Positions 18,496 through 25,981 of a DNA stretch of 64,000 nucleotides are shown here, one piece after another (the stretch's first letter is position 1; each line of letters starts with the position of its first letter). Both the position numbers and the translations under genes were made by a program. The notes under the pieces were generated by a model that saw nothing but the letters and a program-made list of their open reading frames with translations, was not told the DNA's origin and ran no database searches. This DNA is from Nocardia bhagyanarayanae (lineage in GTDB: Bacteria > Actinomycetota > Actinomycetes > Mycobacteriales > Mycobacteriaceae). Where the stretch lies: contig NZ_VFPG01000001.1 of the NCBI RefSeq assembly GCF_006716565.1, forward strand, positions 2,480,001 through 2,544,000, in the 5' to 3' direction.

Positions 18496-19020
18496 TCAGC
18501 TGTTCCCACTGTTCCAAGTAACTATATTGGCGTCGTAATATTCTTCTTCCTCTTGGTGTTGGGGATTTACCAATGTGATATATACATAGTTTTCACGATG
18601 GCAAGTAAAGACGACGACCCTTGGATGATCCCATCGAAATTCAACCGCCATACCAAGCAGTGGCTCGGGCTTGAGTCCTAGGACTGAGGTAATCCTTTGG
18701 CTGAGCTGTACGAACCAGCGTTTGGTGAGTTCGCTGGATTCCAGATCATCGGCATCCAACGTGTCGGTAGCACGGTATTCGATGTATCTGAGTCGACCCT
18801 CCAGACAGAATGAACGTCCTGCGGCTTGGTTTACCTCGAGATCTGTGACGATATCCGTGCCACTTGGCCATCGTTCGGTAACCGTCCAACCAGCGGATGC
18901 GTAGAATAGGTCCTGATCCTCAAGTGACCATGTCCAGTCGAATTCTGCTGCCAGGCGCACGATTTCGCCGGCGCGATCAACATCAGCCCTCATGTTCGCA
19001 TCGTACTGTGAGTCCGACAT
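18496..19020 (-). CDS. Orphan hypothetical protein (possibly DUF6301-like)
   Basis: A 174-aa soluble acidic protein with no membrane segment: MSDSQYDANMRADVDRAGEIVRLAAEFDWTWSLEDQDLFYASAGW, central strands (RLRYIEYRATDTLD), and a C-terminus rich in Glu/Tyr. The start resembles a Nocardia family I recall as DUF6301; this is from memory and not certain. Codon use is noticeably more A/T-rich than in core genes, especially near the 3' end, which fits recent acquisition. It stands alone in the accessory stretch, so no function is proposed. Confidence 0.65.
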   Translation of the reverse strand: MSDSQYDANMRADVDRAGEIVRLAAEFDWTWSLEDQDLFYASAGWTVTERWPSGTDIVTDLEVNQAAGRSFCLEGRLRYIEYRATDTLDADDLESSELTKRWFVQLSQRITSVLGLKPEPLLGMAVEFRWDHPRVVVFTCHRENYVYITLVNPQHQEEEEYYDANIVTWNSGNS

Positions 19021-19805
19021 GGACGTGCTCCTCGGGTTGCGGGGTATTCCGCAGCGGGGCCGGCCCCGTCCGCGACTTCGCCCTCGGCTCCAAGATCCGC
19101 CATCCGGATTACCTACCCAAGGTTGCTTGACGAGGCACTATTCCCAAAGCTGGGATTCGGCCACCGCCGCGCCGGTTCCTAGGGACCCCGGGTTGGGTCG
19201 TCCAGTCGCGTCGCGAAGGGCATGTGACCAATGGTCTGATTCGCGAAATATTTTGTGCCGCAATCTTGAAGGCTTTGTTCGCGAGAGAGCGGAAGAAGTG
19301 GGGAACCCCCGGGAATCAATAGGGAAAAGAAGGAAGAGATAACCGGTAGCCCAACAGATCAGAACTCGCCGAATTTCTCTCTACAGAGTTAAGAGCGGCG
19401 CGCATGCGCGCGCCGCCCACGGTCGCCCCGCCCTCCGCTCCGCTCCGGTCGGTGTAACCTGGCCCAGGACAGGTGTCCGTTGCCAGTTGAGGTGGCGCAG
19501 CTTTCGGGCCATGATCAGCGCTGTGTCATGCAGGTGGCAGAAGGTCAGGCTGGTTCTCTGCCAGATTGTTGACGCAAGTCAGCGTTTCGATGCTGCCCGA
19601 AGTTGATCGAATGCTCGGCATGATGGGCTTTGGTCGAGGAACTTCTTGATCTGCGCGGAGCAGTCCTCGACGGAGTCGGTGCTGGTGATGGTGGCGGAAT
19701 GGCCGCTGACCGGCAGCGGTCGCCGGGTGTCGGGCCGCGGCGGCTGAAGACGTAGTCGTGGACCGATGGCCACCGGCGTTGCCCGCGATGGATAAGCCGG
19801 TACGC
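19021..19805. other. Accessory intergenic region, no secure gene
   Basis: About 785 bp of mixed composition. Short frames on both strands lack family features or good codon bias. The part around 19200-19400 is AT-richer. Around 19425-19455, GCCCTCCGCTCCGCTCCGGTCGG resembles the dispersed repeat core found at 15257 and 51314, but only weakly. I read the region as eroded island DNA. Confidence 0.45.
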
Positions 19806-20243
19806 CTAACCCCGCCAGGGTGACCCGTCATACAGGGTCGTCTGCTCGCCACCCCTTCTGCGTGTGGTCACTGACCAGGTCTCGCCCTCAATCAGGATGG
19901 GATCGAGGGACATTTGATCGGTGTACGAGTTCGCGTCATCGTCTTTATAGGCAAACGCGATCACGGTCTCCCGGGGGATGCCGTCGACATTCATGCGACG
20001 GCCTTCCTCGTCGCACTCCTCGCCAAGAATGAAAAACTCACTTCTTGAGATGTAACCCGGAGCCCATGCGTCGATCGGCTTAGAGAACCGTCGACGCACA
20101 AACGGTATTATGCTGCTCGATCCATCGGGCAACTTCAAGCGTCCCGTATAACGACCGCTCCGAGCCCGCTGCGGCAACCTCGCAACGAGAAGTCCAGGGA
20201 GAACCCGGTTTCGACCGCATGGTGGACACTCGGAGTCATGCAA
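19806..20243 (-). CDS. Hypothetical protein of the accessory region
   Basis: Up to 145 aa. The first 30 or so codons are Arg/Cys-rich and overlap the divergent hydrolase start, so the true start is probably internal, near LPDGSSSIIPFVRRRF. The remainder reads like a folded protein: WAPGYISRSEFFILGEECDEEGRRM, VIAFAYKDDDANSYTDQM, LIEGETWSVTTRRRG, with codons of lower GC than the core. No family is recognised and no neighbour points to a role. Confidence 0.5.
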   Translation of the reverse strand: MHDSECPPCGRNRVLPGLLVARLPQRARSGRYTGRLKLPDGSSSIIPFVRRRFSKPIDAWAPGYISRSEFFILGEECDEEGRRMNVDGIPRETVIAFAYKDDDANSYTDQMSLDPILIEGETWSVTTRRRGGEQTTLYDGSPWRG

Positions 20244-20987
20244 GCTCTAACGATCCTCGAGCACGGGACCGGACCTGCGGTGGCACTCGTGCACGGTGGC
20301 GCGGGGCCGAAGACAACCTGGACCGGGCTGGACTCGCTGTCCGCACGGTGGACGCTGCTGTGTGTGTATCGGCGCGGCTTCGGTGCGAGTCCGCCGCCGC
20401 CGGGTGGGCAACAGGACTTCGAGATCGACGCGGACGATCTCGGACGCATATTCCCGGACCGGCGCCCACATGTGGTCGCCCATTCCTACGGGGTACTCGG
20501 GGCGCTCCTCGCCGCCGTCCAGGCACCCGGGACCGTGCGCTCGCTCACGCTCATCGAACCACCCCTATACTTCCTCGCCCCTGATGATCCGGAAGTGGCT
20601 CGGCTGGAGAGTCTGGGCAATGCGGTGCTCACCCACGGTCTCGACGCCGACCCCGCGACACTGCGCGAATTCCTCACTCTCGCAGGGGCACCGGATGGGG
20701 GAGGGAGTCGATTGTCCGATGGGGCCGTGCGCCGCGCCTGGGGCGCTCGTTTACCGGGGCAAGCACGACCGGACCTGACCGCCTTGCGCGCGGCCGATGT
20801 CCCTGTTCTAGTCGCATCAGGTGGACACTCTTCCGGTCTGGAACGGATCTGCGACCTGCTCGCCGACGCAGTCGGGGCACAACGGCTCATAGCACCGGGT
20901 GCGGGCCATTTCGTCCCGGCCGCAGCGGGTTTCGTCGACCGGCTCGAAGAGTTTCTCTCGTCGGTCAGTGGCACAGGATCGAGCTGA
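20238..20987 (+). CDS. Alpha/beta-hydrolase fold protein
   Basis: A 249-aa soluble hydrolase. HG at VALVHGGAG forms the oxyanion region, the nucleophile elbow is HVVAHSYGVLGAL (Ser in H-S-Y-G), an acidic residue is expected after VLVASGGHS, and the catalytic His is in APGAGHFVP near the C-terminus. The size fits small esterases and lactonases. The substrate is unknown. The ATG at 20238 follows GGAGTC closely. It overlaps the annotated 5' end of the divergent hypothetical gene by 6 nt, which argues that the latter starts later. Confidence 0.82.
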   Translation: MQALTILEHGTGPAVALVHGGAGPKTTWTGLDSLSARWTLLCVYRRGFGASPPPPGGQQDFEIDADDLGRIFPDRRPHVVAHSYGVLGALLAAVQAPGTVRSLTLIEPPLYFLAPDDPEVARLESLGNAVLTHGLDADPATLREFLTLAGAPDGGGSRLSDGAVRRAWGARLPGQARPDLTALRAADVPVLVASGGHSSGLERICDLLADAVGAQRLIAPGAGHFVPAAAGFVDRLEEFLSSVSGTGSS

Positions 20988-21133
20988 CCTGTTCCGGCCT
21001 GGCAACAGCGGGCACCGCATCAGTTCCGGCCAGTCGGCATCGACGTCGATCAACAGCGCATCGGATGCAACGAGAGTCTGTCGGCGACGAGATGCTCACG
21101 ACAGGTCGGTGCGGTAATACCCCCCCGCGGGAG

Positions 21134-21445
21134 ATGGGTAGGGATCAGGTGGCTTTGGACATCGTTGTGCAGGACATCAACCACGCCGAGCAACACCGCT
21201 TCGGTGACGATGCGGACGAAACGTTGCTCAAGCTGTGCGCGACACAGCCCGAAACCAGTTTGGTACGGGGGATCTACCGGTACGGCGAAACCATGTTCAA
21301 CCGGTACCAGCTGGGCTTGATCCTGGATCAAATCGAGGGGATCGAGGCGCGGACAGATGCCGAGCGGCAGGCTGTCGACCTGCTGCGACGGGCGGCGTCG
21401 ATCGCGCTTCGCGCAAACGGATATCTCTTGTTCATCGGCGACTGA
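21134..21445 (+). CDS. Small helical hypothetical protein
   Basis: About 103 aa from ATG 21134: MGRDQVALDIVVQDINHAEQHRF, then ETLLKLCATQPETSLVRGIYRYGETMFNRYQLGLILDQIEGIEA and RQAVDLLRRAASIALRANGYLLFIGD. The protein is mostly helical, acidic and soluble. An upstream in-frame ATG at 21065 would add 23 poorly conserved-looking residues. The family is not recognised. It stands alone between the hydrolase and the HAD gene. Confidence 0.55.
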   Translation: MGRDQVALDIVVQDINHAEQHRFGDDADETLLKLCATQPETSLVRGIYRYGETMFNRYQLGLILDQIEGIEARTDAERQAVDLLRRAASIALRANGYLLFIGD

Positions 21446-21778
21446 CGGGTGTTGTCGGTTGCGGAAGCGCTGTAATCCAAAGGGCTCCACGACATCCGCA
21501 GCGTCAGTCAACTGCCACGAGTTCTTCCGTTCCACCGGCGCCAGGTGAGATAGGCCCGCACCCACCACTGCGGCTCGACGAGCCCGAACACCCCGGCCGA
21601 ATATCGCATCGAGACCGGGGCGCCGCGGATATGACATTGGAGGTTTTGCGCGGCTCGACCGCATGCCGACCGGAATAGGCGCGAGCGGCGACCATGGCTC
21701 CGCGAGCCGCTGGTCGGGCTCGTGTTCATCACCGGTCGGCAGCGGTGTTCGAAGGCCCCTGTGACGACTGGCCGGGAC
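21446..21778. other. Intergenic region between hypothetical and HAD gene
   Basis: About 330 bp. Several short frames exist but none shows family features or a ribosome-binding site. I see no strong hairpin. Confidence 0.4.
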
Positions 21779-22423
21779 CTACGCGGCGACGGTAGTGAGG
21801 CCGAGGTGGGCTTCGATGTCGGTGGGGGAGCCGGTGTAGTGGAGGGTGCGCAGGCCCAGGTGGGCGGCGGCTTGGCAGTTGTCGGTGCGGTCGTCGATGA
21901 AAAGGACGCGGCTCGGGTTGGGAACGCCGGTGGCGGCGAGGGCGTTTCGGTAGGTGTCGGGGTGGGGTTTGTTCTTGCCGAGCCGGGCCGAGTAGAGGGC
22001 GTCGGTCATCAGGGGGCGCCAGTGGGAGGCGTCGAGGGCATCGCTCACCGGATGGGGTGCGTTGGAGAGCAACACCATTGGGAGATCCACCAGTCGGGCC
22101 TGGTGCAGGAGTGCGACGACGCGGTCGTCGGTCGAGGTCCACATCGCGGTGTCGATGGCGCGCAAGCGGGTGAGTAGTTCGGGGTCCGGGCGGTGGCCGA
22201 GGACGGCGGTCCAGAAGTCCGCGTCGTGGGACTCGCCGGAGTCGTAGGGTTCGCGGGCGCTCCAGAAGGCATTCTGGAAGTGCCCGAGCTGGTCTGTGGG
22301 CCACCCGGCGAGTTCGGCGAGTCCGCTCCACATGGGAACGGTGGGCTGCAGGCCGATGACGCCGTTGTAGTCGAAGATGACCGCGTCGAGTTCCGCGGGC
22401 TGGTGAGATAGTGCGGTTACCAC
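21779..22423 (-). CDS. HAD-superfamily (subfamily IA) hydrolase
   Basis: A 214-aa cytoplasmic hydrolase. Motif I is AVIFDYNGVIG, motif II VLLSNAPH, the conserved Lys lies in ARLGKNKPHPDTY, and motif IV is VLFIDDRTDN. The second acid of motif I (D-x-D) is Asn here (DYNG), which in the family is seen in dehalogenase-like or non-phosphatase members, so phosphatase activity should not be assumed. The GTG start at 22423 overlaps the stop of the upstream MFS gene (GTGGTAA), so the two genes are coupled. Confidence 0.82.
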   Translation of the reverse strand: MVTALSHQPAELDAVIFDYNGVIGLQPTVPMWSGLAELAGWPTDQLGHFQNAFWSAREPYDSGESHDADFWTAVLGHRPDPELLTRLRAIDTAMWTSTDDRVVALLHQARLVDLPMVLLSNAPHPVSDALDASHWRPLMTDALYSARLGKNKPHPDTYRNALAATGVPNPSRVLFIDDRTDNCQAAAHLGLRTLHYTGSPTDIEAHLGLTTVAA

Positions 22424-23604
22424 CGGTTCTCCAGGGCTCGATGAGACAGGACAGCCACGCCCGCGGCGAGCAGGGCGGGCAGCATTAGGGCGATGGGTAG
22501 GGTCGTCGCGGTGGCCAGGGCGCCGATGAGCGCAGGGCCCGCGAGCAGACCGAGGTAGCCGGCCACGGCCACGGTGGCGACCGCGCGCGGACCACCCGCT
22601 CCGGCCGCGCTGAACAGGGAAGGAATCGTGACGGACAGGCCGAGACCGAAAGCGGCCCAGCCCACCAACGCGAACGGGACGTCGGTCACCGCCAGGCCCG
22701 CGGCGAGTCCGATCGAGGCCAGAAACGCGCCCGCGCGAACCACTTTCGGCGCGCCGAAGCGCGCGATGAGCCGATCGCCGACTAGACGTCCGGCCGCCAT
22801 GGCCGCGCTGTATCCGGCGTACGCCGCGGCACTGATCGCGGGGGACGCGTGCAGCCCGCTGAGATGCACCGCCGACCAGTCGGCCGCGGCGCCCTCGCCG
22901 AGCAGGCACGCGGCGGCCAGCAAGCCCAACAGCCAGAGCCGGGACCGGGACAGTTCCGACAAACGCTCCGGCGCAACGGTTTCCATCGGGCGGGGGTCCG
23001 CGGCCTGCGATCCGATGCAGCGGGTCGCGGGCGCCGCCGCGACTGTCGCCACGATCGTCACGCCCGCGGTGACGCCGAAGACGTACGTGTGCGAATCGTG
23101 TGCGGTGACGGCGGCGAGCACGGCCCCGCCCAGCGCGCCGAGACTGTAGGCCGCATGAAGGCCCGACATGATCGGGCGACCGTATGCCTGCTGGCACCGC
23201 ACCGCCGCGCCGTTCGCCGCGACGTCCAGCACGCCGTGCGCGACACCGAAGAGCAGCGCCGCGGCGGCGAGTGCGATCGGAGTCCGGCAGGCGCCGAGCA
23301 ACGCCAGGCTTACGGCGAGACCGATTGCGCCGCTGGTCAACAGCTGAGGAAGCCGCGTGGGTTCGGCGAGCCGACCACCTACCTGGAGGCCGGCGACCAT
23401 GCCGACCGCGGCGGCGAGCAGTACCGCGGCAAGCCCCCCGGTGTCCAGCCCGGCGGACTCCTGAATGGCGGGAATCCTGGTTCCCCAGACGGCCATAACG
23501 ACGCCGAGTCCGGCGAAGTACCCCGTCAACAAACCACGACTCCGCACTACGGCGTCGGGTAGATCTCGCGCACGTTCCGAAGCCGGCGCGATGGTGCGTG
23601 TCAT
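22417..23604 (-). CDS. Major facilitator superfamily transporter
   Basis: A 395-aa integral membrane protein with about 12 hydrophobic helices and the MFS loop after helix 2 (GGRLAEPTRLPQLL). Helix 1 region GLLTGYFAGLGVVMAVWGTRIPAIQ resembles the YbjJ/FucP-like branch of MFS proteins. ATG 23604 is chosen because GGAG lies 6 nt upstream and the hydrophobic part begins soon after. The substrate is unknown. It is coupled to the HAD gene downstream. A perfect 16-bp palindrome about 90 bp upstream of the start may be an operator. Confidence 0.85.
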   Translation of the reverse strand: MTRTIAPASERARDLPDAVVRSRGLLTGYFAGLGVVMAVWGTRIPAIQESAGLDTGGLAAVLLAAAVGMVAGLQVGGRLAEPTRLPQLLTSGAIGLAVSLALLGACRTPIALAAAALLFGVAHGVLDVAANGAAVRCQQAYGRPIMSGLHAAYSLGALGGAVLAAVTAHDSHTYVFGVTAGVTIVATVAAAPATRCIGSQAADPRPMETVAPERLSELSRSRLWLLGLLAAACLLGEGAAADWSAVHLSGLHASPAISAAAYAGYSAAMAAGRLVGDRLIARFGAPKVVRAGAFLASIGLAAGLAVTDVPFALVGWAAFGLGLSVTIPSLFSAAGAGGPRAVATVAVAGYLGLLAGPALIGALATATTLPIALMLPALLAAGVAVLSHRALENRW

Positions 23605-24040
23605 GAAAGCTCCATCGATGCCGCCGCCCACTTCGCCGTCGAGAACGACCGCGAAATGGGCTGCGGGTGGGTGGGTATGACGATTTCCGCCTCTTGTCGA
23701 CAAGAGAGGCGCGCGAACTCTTGATCGGAGGAACGTTCCGCGGGTCGAAGACTCGATGTGCTGCGCGACGCTGCGCGAACAAGCCGAAACCTACCAAGGG
23801 GTACGGGAAGCTACCAGCCGGAGCGGGCCTCGGTGATTCGCTCCACAAAATCCCGTCCGGAAGCATCAGTTACCAGGCGATCCGCGCGTGAGAGCGCTGA
23901 AATCGAATCGATTGCGAACCGGAAGCGGGCTGATTAACGAGTGATGAAATCTGAAGGGCCGCGGCGATCGAAGCTACGAAGGGCGAACATCGAAGTACCG
24001 GGCAGCGAGGTGGATCGCTGCCCGGGCCGGCCGACGAGCT
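23605..24040. promoter_or_regulatory. Promoter region of the MFS gene with 16-bp palindrome (23691-23706)
   Basis: 436 bp without a gene, AT-richer in the middle. CTCTTGTCGACAAGAG at 23691-23706 is an exact palindrome centred on GTCGAC, placed 87-102 bp before the MFS start on the minus strand. Such 16-bp dyads are typical operators of TetR/GntR/LacI-type regulators. No regulator gene is adjacent, so the ligand and the protein are unknown. Confidence 0.5.
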
Positions 24041-24370
24041 CTACTCGCGGTGAAACCTCTCCCGCACCAATTCCATTCGCGCACGGAGTTCCTCGGGGCT
24101 GATGACGCCGCGATCCATCAACGTGTGCGCGGTGATCACCGCCGACCGGGCTCGCACGGGGAAGTCGTGGTAGATGGTCTCGCCGAGTGCATCTTCCGCG
24201 TGGCGACGTTCGAGGTTGTCGAAAGCCCCTCGCCACGAGAGGCATTCGCACGTCGCCTGCATGCTCGACTCCCACGGGTCGGGTTTGCGGTCGAGTTCGG
24301 GGAGGGTGGATTCGCGGGTGGATCCGGGCGCGAGGGTGTTCAGCAGGACGTCGTACGGGACGCTGGTCAC
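24041..24370 (-). CDS. Activator/assembly protein of nitrile hydratase-thiocyanate hydrolase (P15K/P14K-like)
   Basis: A 109-aa protein similar to the N-terminal half of nitrile hydratase beta subunits: PWESSMQATCECLSWRGAFDNLERRHAEDALG, then FPVRARSAVITAHTLMDRGVISPEELRARM. It is clearly paralogous to the 141-aa product at the other end of the operon (CECLGWRGVWNSEERRRAENDLG). Small beta-like proteins encoded last in such operons deliver cobalt by subunit exchange (P14K in nitrile hydratase, P15K in thiocyanate hydrolase). The GTG start at 24370 overlaps the preceding stop (GTGA). Confidence 0.78.
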   Translation of the reverse strand: MTSVPYDVLLNTLAPGSTRESTLPELDRKPDPWESSMQATCECLSWRGAFDNLERRHAEDALGETIYHDFPVRARSAVITAHTLMDRGVISPEELRARMELVRERFHRE

Positions 24371-25077
24371 CGGCTTCCCTCCCCTCGCATGGCGTCCTCG
24401 ACTTGGTTCGGTGGTTTCTGGGCGGTCCAGTCGACCTGTGGCAGCGCGACACCGATCATGGTGTCGCGGGTGACGATCGCCGCGAGTTGTTCCTCGGTCC
24501 AGCCCTCGGTGCCCTCGGGGCGCATCGGCATGACCATGAAGCGGGATTTCTGGTTCGAATCGTGGACGCGGATCTCGACCTCGGGCGGGAAGTGCAGGCC
24601 GAATTCGGCGAGCACCTCGCGTGGCCAACGGACAAGGCGGCGACGGTAATTCGGGGTCCGGTACCAGTCGGGGGACATGCCGAGGACGGGCCGCGGGTAG
24701 CACGAGCACAGGGTGCACACGATGACGTTGTGCACCTCGGGAGTGTTCTCCAGGACGTAGAAGTAGGTGTAGTCGCTCGGCGTGCCGGAACCGGTGGGGT
24801 CGCGCCAGTCGATGCCGATCTCCTTGCACGTCTCGGTGCCGTCGGCGAGCAGGCGCGCCTTGAAGTCCGGGTCCAGCCACGCCTTCGCGACCAGTTTCGA
24901 TCCGCCGTGCGGGCCGACCGCCTCGGCCCATTCGGAGAACCGCCGGTGGTCCTCCTGGGAGAACAGGCCCTTCTCGATGGCGAGTTCGCGGATCGCCGTT
25001 TCCAGCACCTCGAACTCGCTGATCTCCTCGCTCGCCTGGATCGGCGTGTGCGCCCCGTGGTCGTGGGTGTGACTCAC
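24367..25077 (-). CDS. scnC: Cobalt-type nitrile hydratase alpha / thiocyanate hydrolase gamma subunit
   Basis: The metal-binding catalytic subunit, 236 aa. VCTLCSCYPRP carries the three metal-ligand cysteines Cys121, Cys124 and Cys126; Thr in V-C-T-L-C-S-C marks the cobalt type. In this family the last two Cys are oxidised to sulfinic and sulfenic acids. ALxPSPDWY-type GMSPDWYRTPNYRRRLVRWPREVL follows, as in both nitrile hydratases and thiocyanate hydrolase gamma. Length is close to the 243 aa of ScnC. The split beta genes next door favour thiocyanate hydrolase (thiocyanate to carbonyl sulfide and ammonia), but a nitrile substrate cannot be excluded. The GTG start at 25077 overlaps the upstream stop. 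Confidence 0.85.
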   Translation of the reverse strand: MSHTHDHGAHTPIQASEEISEFEVLETAIRELAIEKGLFSQEDHRRFSEWAEAVGPHGGSKLVAKAWLDPDFKARLLADGTETCKEIGIDWRDPTGSGTPSDYTYFYVLENTPEVHNVIVCTLCSCYPRPVLGMSPDWYRTPNYRRRLVRWPREVLAEFGLHFPPEVEIRVHDSNQKSRFMVMPMRPEGTEGWTEEQLAAIVTRDTMIGVALPQVDWTAQKPPNQVEDAMRGEGSR

Positions 25078-25376
25078 TGCGAATCGTCCTCCTCTGCGGG
25101 CTCGAGCCAGCGCTCGGAGACCTCCGTCTCCAGGGTGTCGGCATCGAAGCCGGTGTAATTCGGCCACAGATCCTTCTGGCGGAACCGCACGACGTAGAAC
25201 GGCTCGACGCGGCCGTCGTCGCGTCCCCACGCCTCGTCTTCCGGGATGATCCACTCCGGCCGGTACTCGACGACGACGCCGGTGCGACCGCGGGTGTAGC
25301 TCTGGGTGCGGGTGTGGAACATCGACGTCGCGTCGCGCACCGTCACGCGCTCACCGATGCGGTACTTGCGGGTCAT
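25074..25376 (-). CDS. Split nitrile hydratase beta C-terminal domain / thiocyanate hydrolase small subunit
   Basis: A 100-aa SH3-like protein: KYRIGERVTVRDATSMFHTRTQSYTRGRTGVVVEY, then WGRDDGRVEPFYVVRFRQKDLWPNY. This is the C-terminal domain of nitrile hydratase beta subunits (H-T-R...Y-x-R-G-x-x-G-x-V) as a separate polypeptide, which is the arrangement in thiocyanate hydrolase. It is coupled by ATGA to the gene before and by GTGA to the gene after. Which Scn subunit name applies (ScnA or ScnB) was not settled. Confidence 0.8.
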   Translation of the reverse strand: MTRKYRIGERVTVRDATSMFHTRTQSYTRGRTGVVVEYRPEWIIPEDEAWGRDDGRVEPFYVVRFRQKDLWPNYTGFDADTLETEVSERWLEPAEEDDSQ

Positions 25377-25798
25377 GCTCGCTCCTTCAGCCGCGCGCGC
25401 ACCTCGTCCAATTTCGCCGACAGCTCGTCGGGGGTGATCAGACCCTTGTTGATCAGCACCTTCGCCGCGACCGTCGCCCAACGCGCGTAGTAGGGCAGCC
25501 CGAAGTAGAGGGTCGCGCCGAGATCGTTCTCGGCGCGTCGGCGTTCCTCGGAGTTCCACACCCCGCGCCAGCCGAGGCATTCGCAGGTGACGTAGGTGTT
25601 CATCTCCCACGGCTCTTCGACTTTTTCCTTGTACTCCACCGGAATGTCCGGTTGACCGCCGACGTCGTGCAGGACGTGGCGCAGAGCCTCGAACAGCTCG
25701 TTCGAGATGTCGTACGGCGAATCCAGTGGCTTGCGGAACACCGGCGCGATGTCGGCGACCCGGTGCTGAAGCTGGTCGAAGCGATTCGGTGAACTCAT
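25373..25798 (-). CDS. Split nitrile hydratase beta N-terminal domain / thiocyanate hydrolase subunit
   Basis: The first gene of the operon, 141 aa, corresponding to the helical N-terminal half of nitrile hydratase beta: LQHRVADIAPVFRKPLDSP, CECLGWRGVWNSEERRRAENDLG, then YYARWATVAAKVLINKGLITPDELSAKLDEV. Together with the next gene it reconstitutes one beta subunit. ATG 25798 lies 5 nt after GGAG. All four genes down to 24041 overlap by 4 nt, so subunits and activator are made in step. A CRP-type site lies 74 bp upstream. Confidence 0.8.
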   Translation of the reverse strand: MSSPNRFDQLQHRVADIAPVFRKPLDSPYDISNELFEALRHVLHDVGGQPDIPVEYKEKVEEPWEMNTYVTCECLGWRGVWNSEERRRAENDLGATLYFGLPYYARWATVAAKVLINKGLITPDELSAKLDEVRARLKERA

Positions 25799-25871
25799 GA
25801 TGGCTCCGTTGTCGCGGCTCCGATTTCCCCGGCGAGATGCGGCGCGCGCCGCCTCGGGGCAGGCACTGGGG

Positions 25872-25887
25872 AGTGACCCCCATCACA
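25872..25887 (-). promoter_or_regulatory. CRP/GlxR-like site upstream of the thiocyanate hydrolase operon
   Basis: AGTGACCCCCATCACA matches TGTGA-N6-TCACA at 9 of 10 defined positions. It lies 74-89 bp before the first operon gene, in the only intergenic gap (25799-25981), so it most likely serves that operon. Confidence 0.5.
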
Positions 25888-25981
25888 AGCGCGGTTCAGG
25901 TTGCCAACGATACACGGCAGATTTGCCGTAATGAAGCTGCCGCGCTGCCGCTGTACCTGGCCGGAGTGCGGCGCAAGCCGC

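Noticed and set aside
18240..18509. 89-codon minus-strand frame upstream of the integrase remnant
   Set aside because: Only the first 35 codons look plausible; the rest is low quality and the region is decayed.
21050..21664. 204-codon minus-strand frame
   Set aside because: Opposite the helical hypothetical at 21134; Val/Arg/Leu-rich shadow without a ribosome-binding site.
16850..24040. Search for a second copy of the tRNA-Ala 3' end as distal attachment site
   Set aside because: I found no repeat of GGTTCGATTCCCCTTAGCTCC in the accessory region or beyond within the window, so island borders cannot be set.
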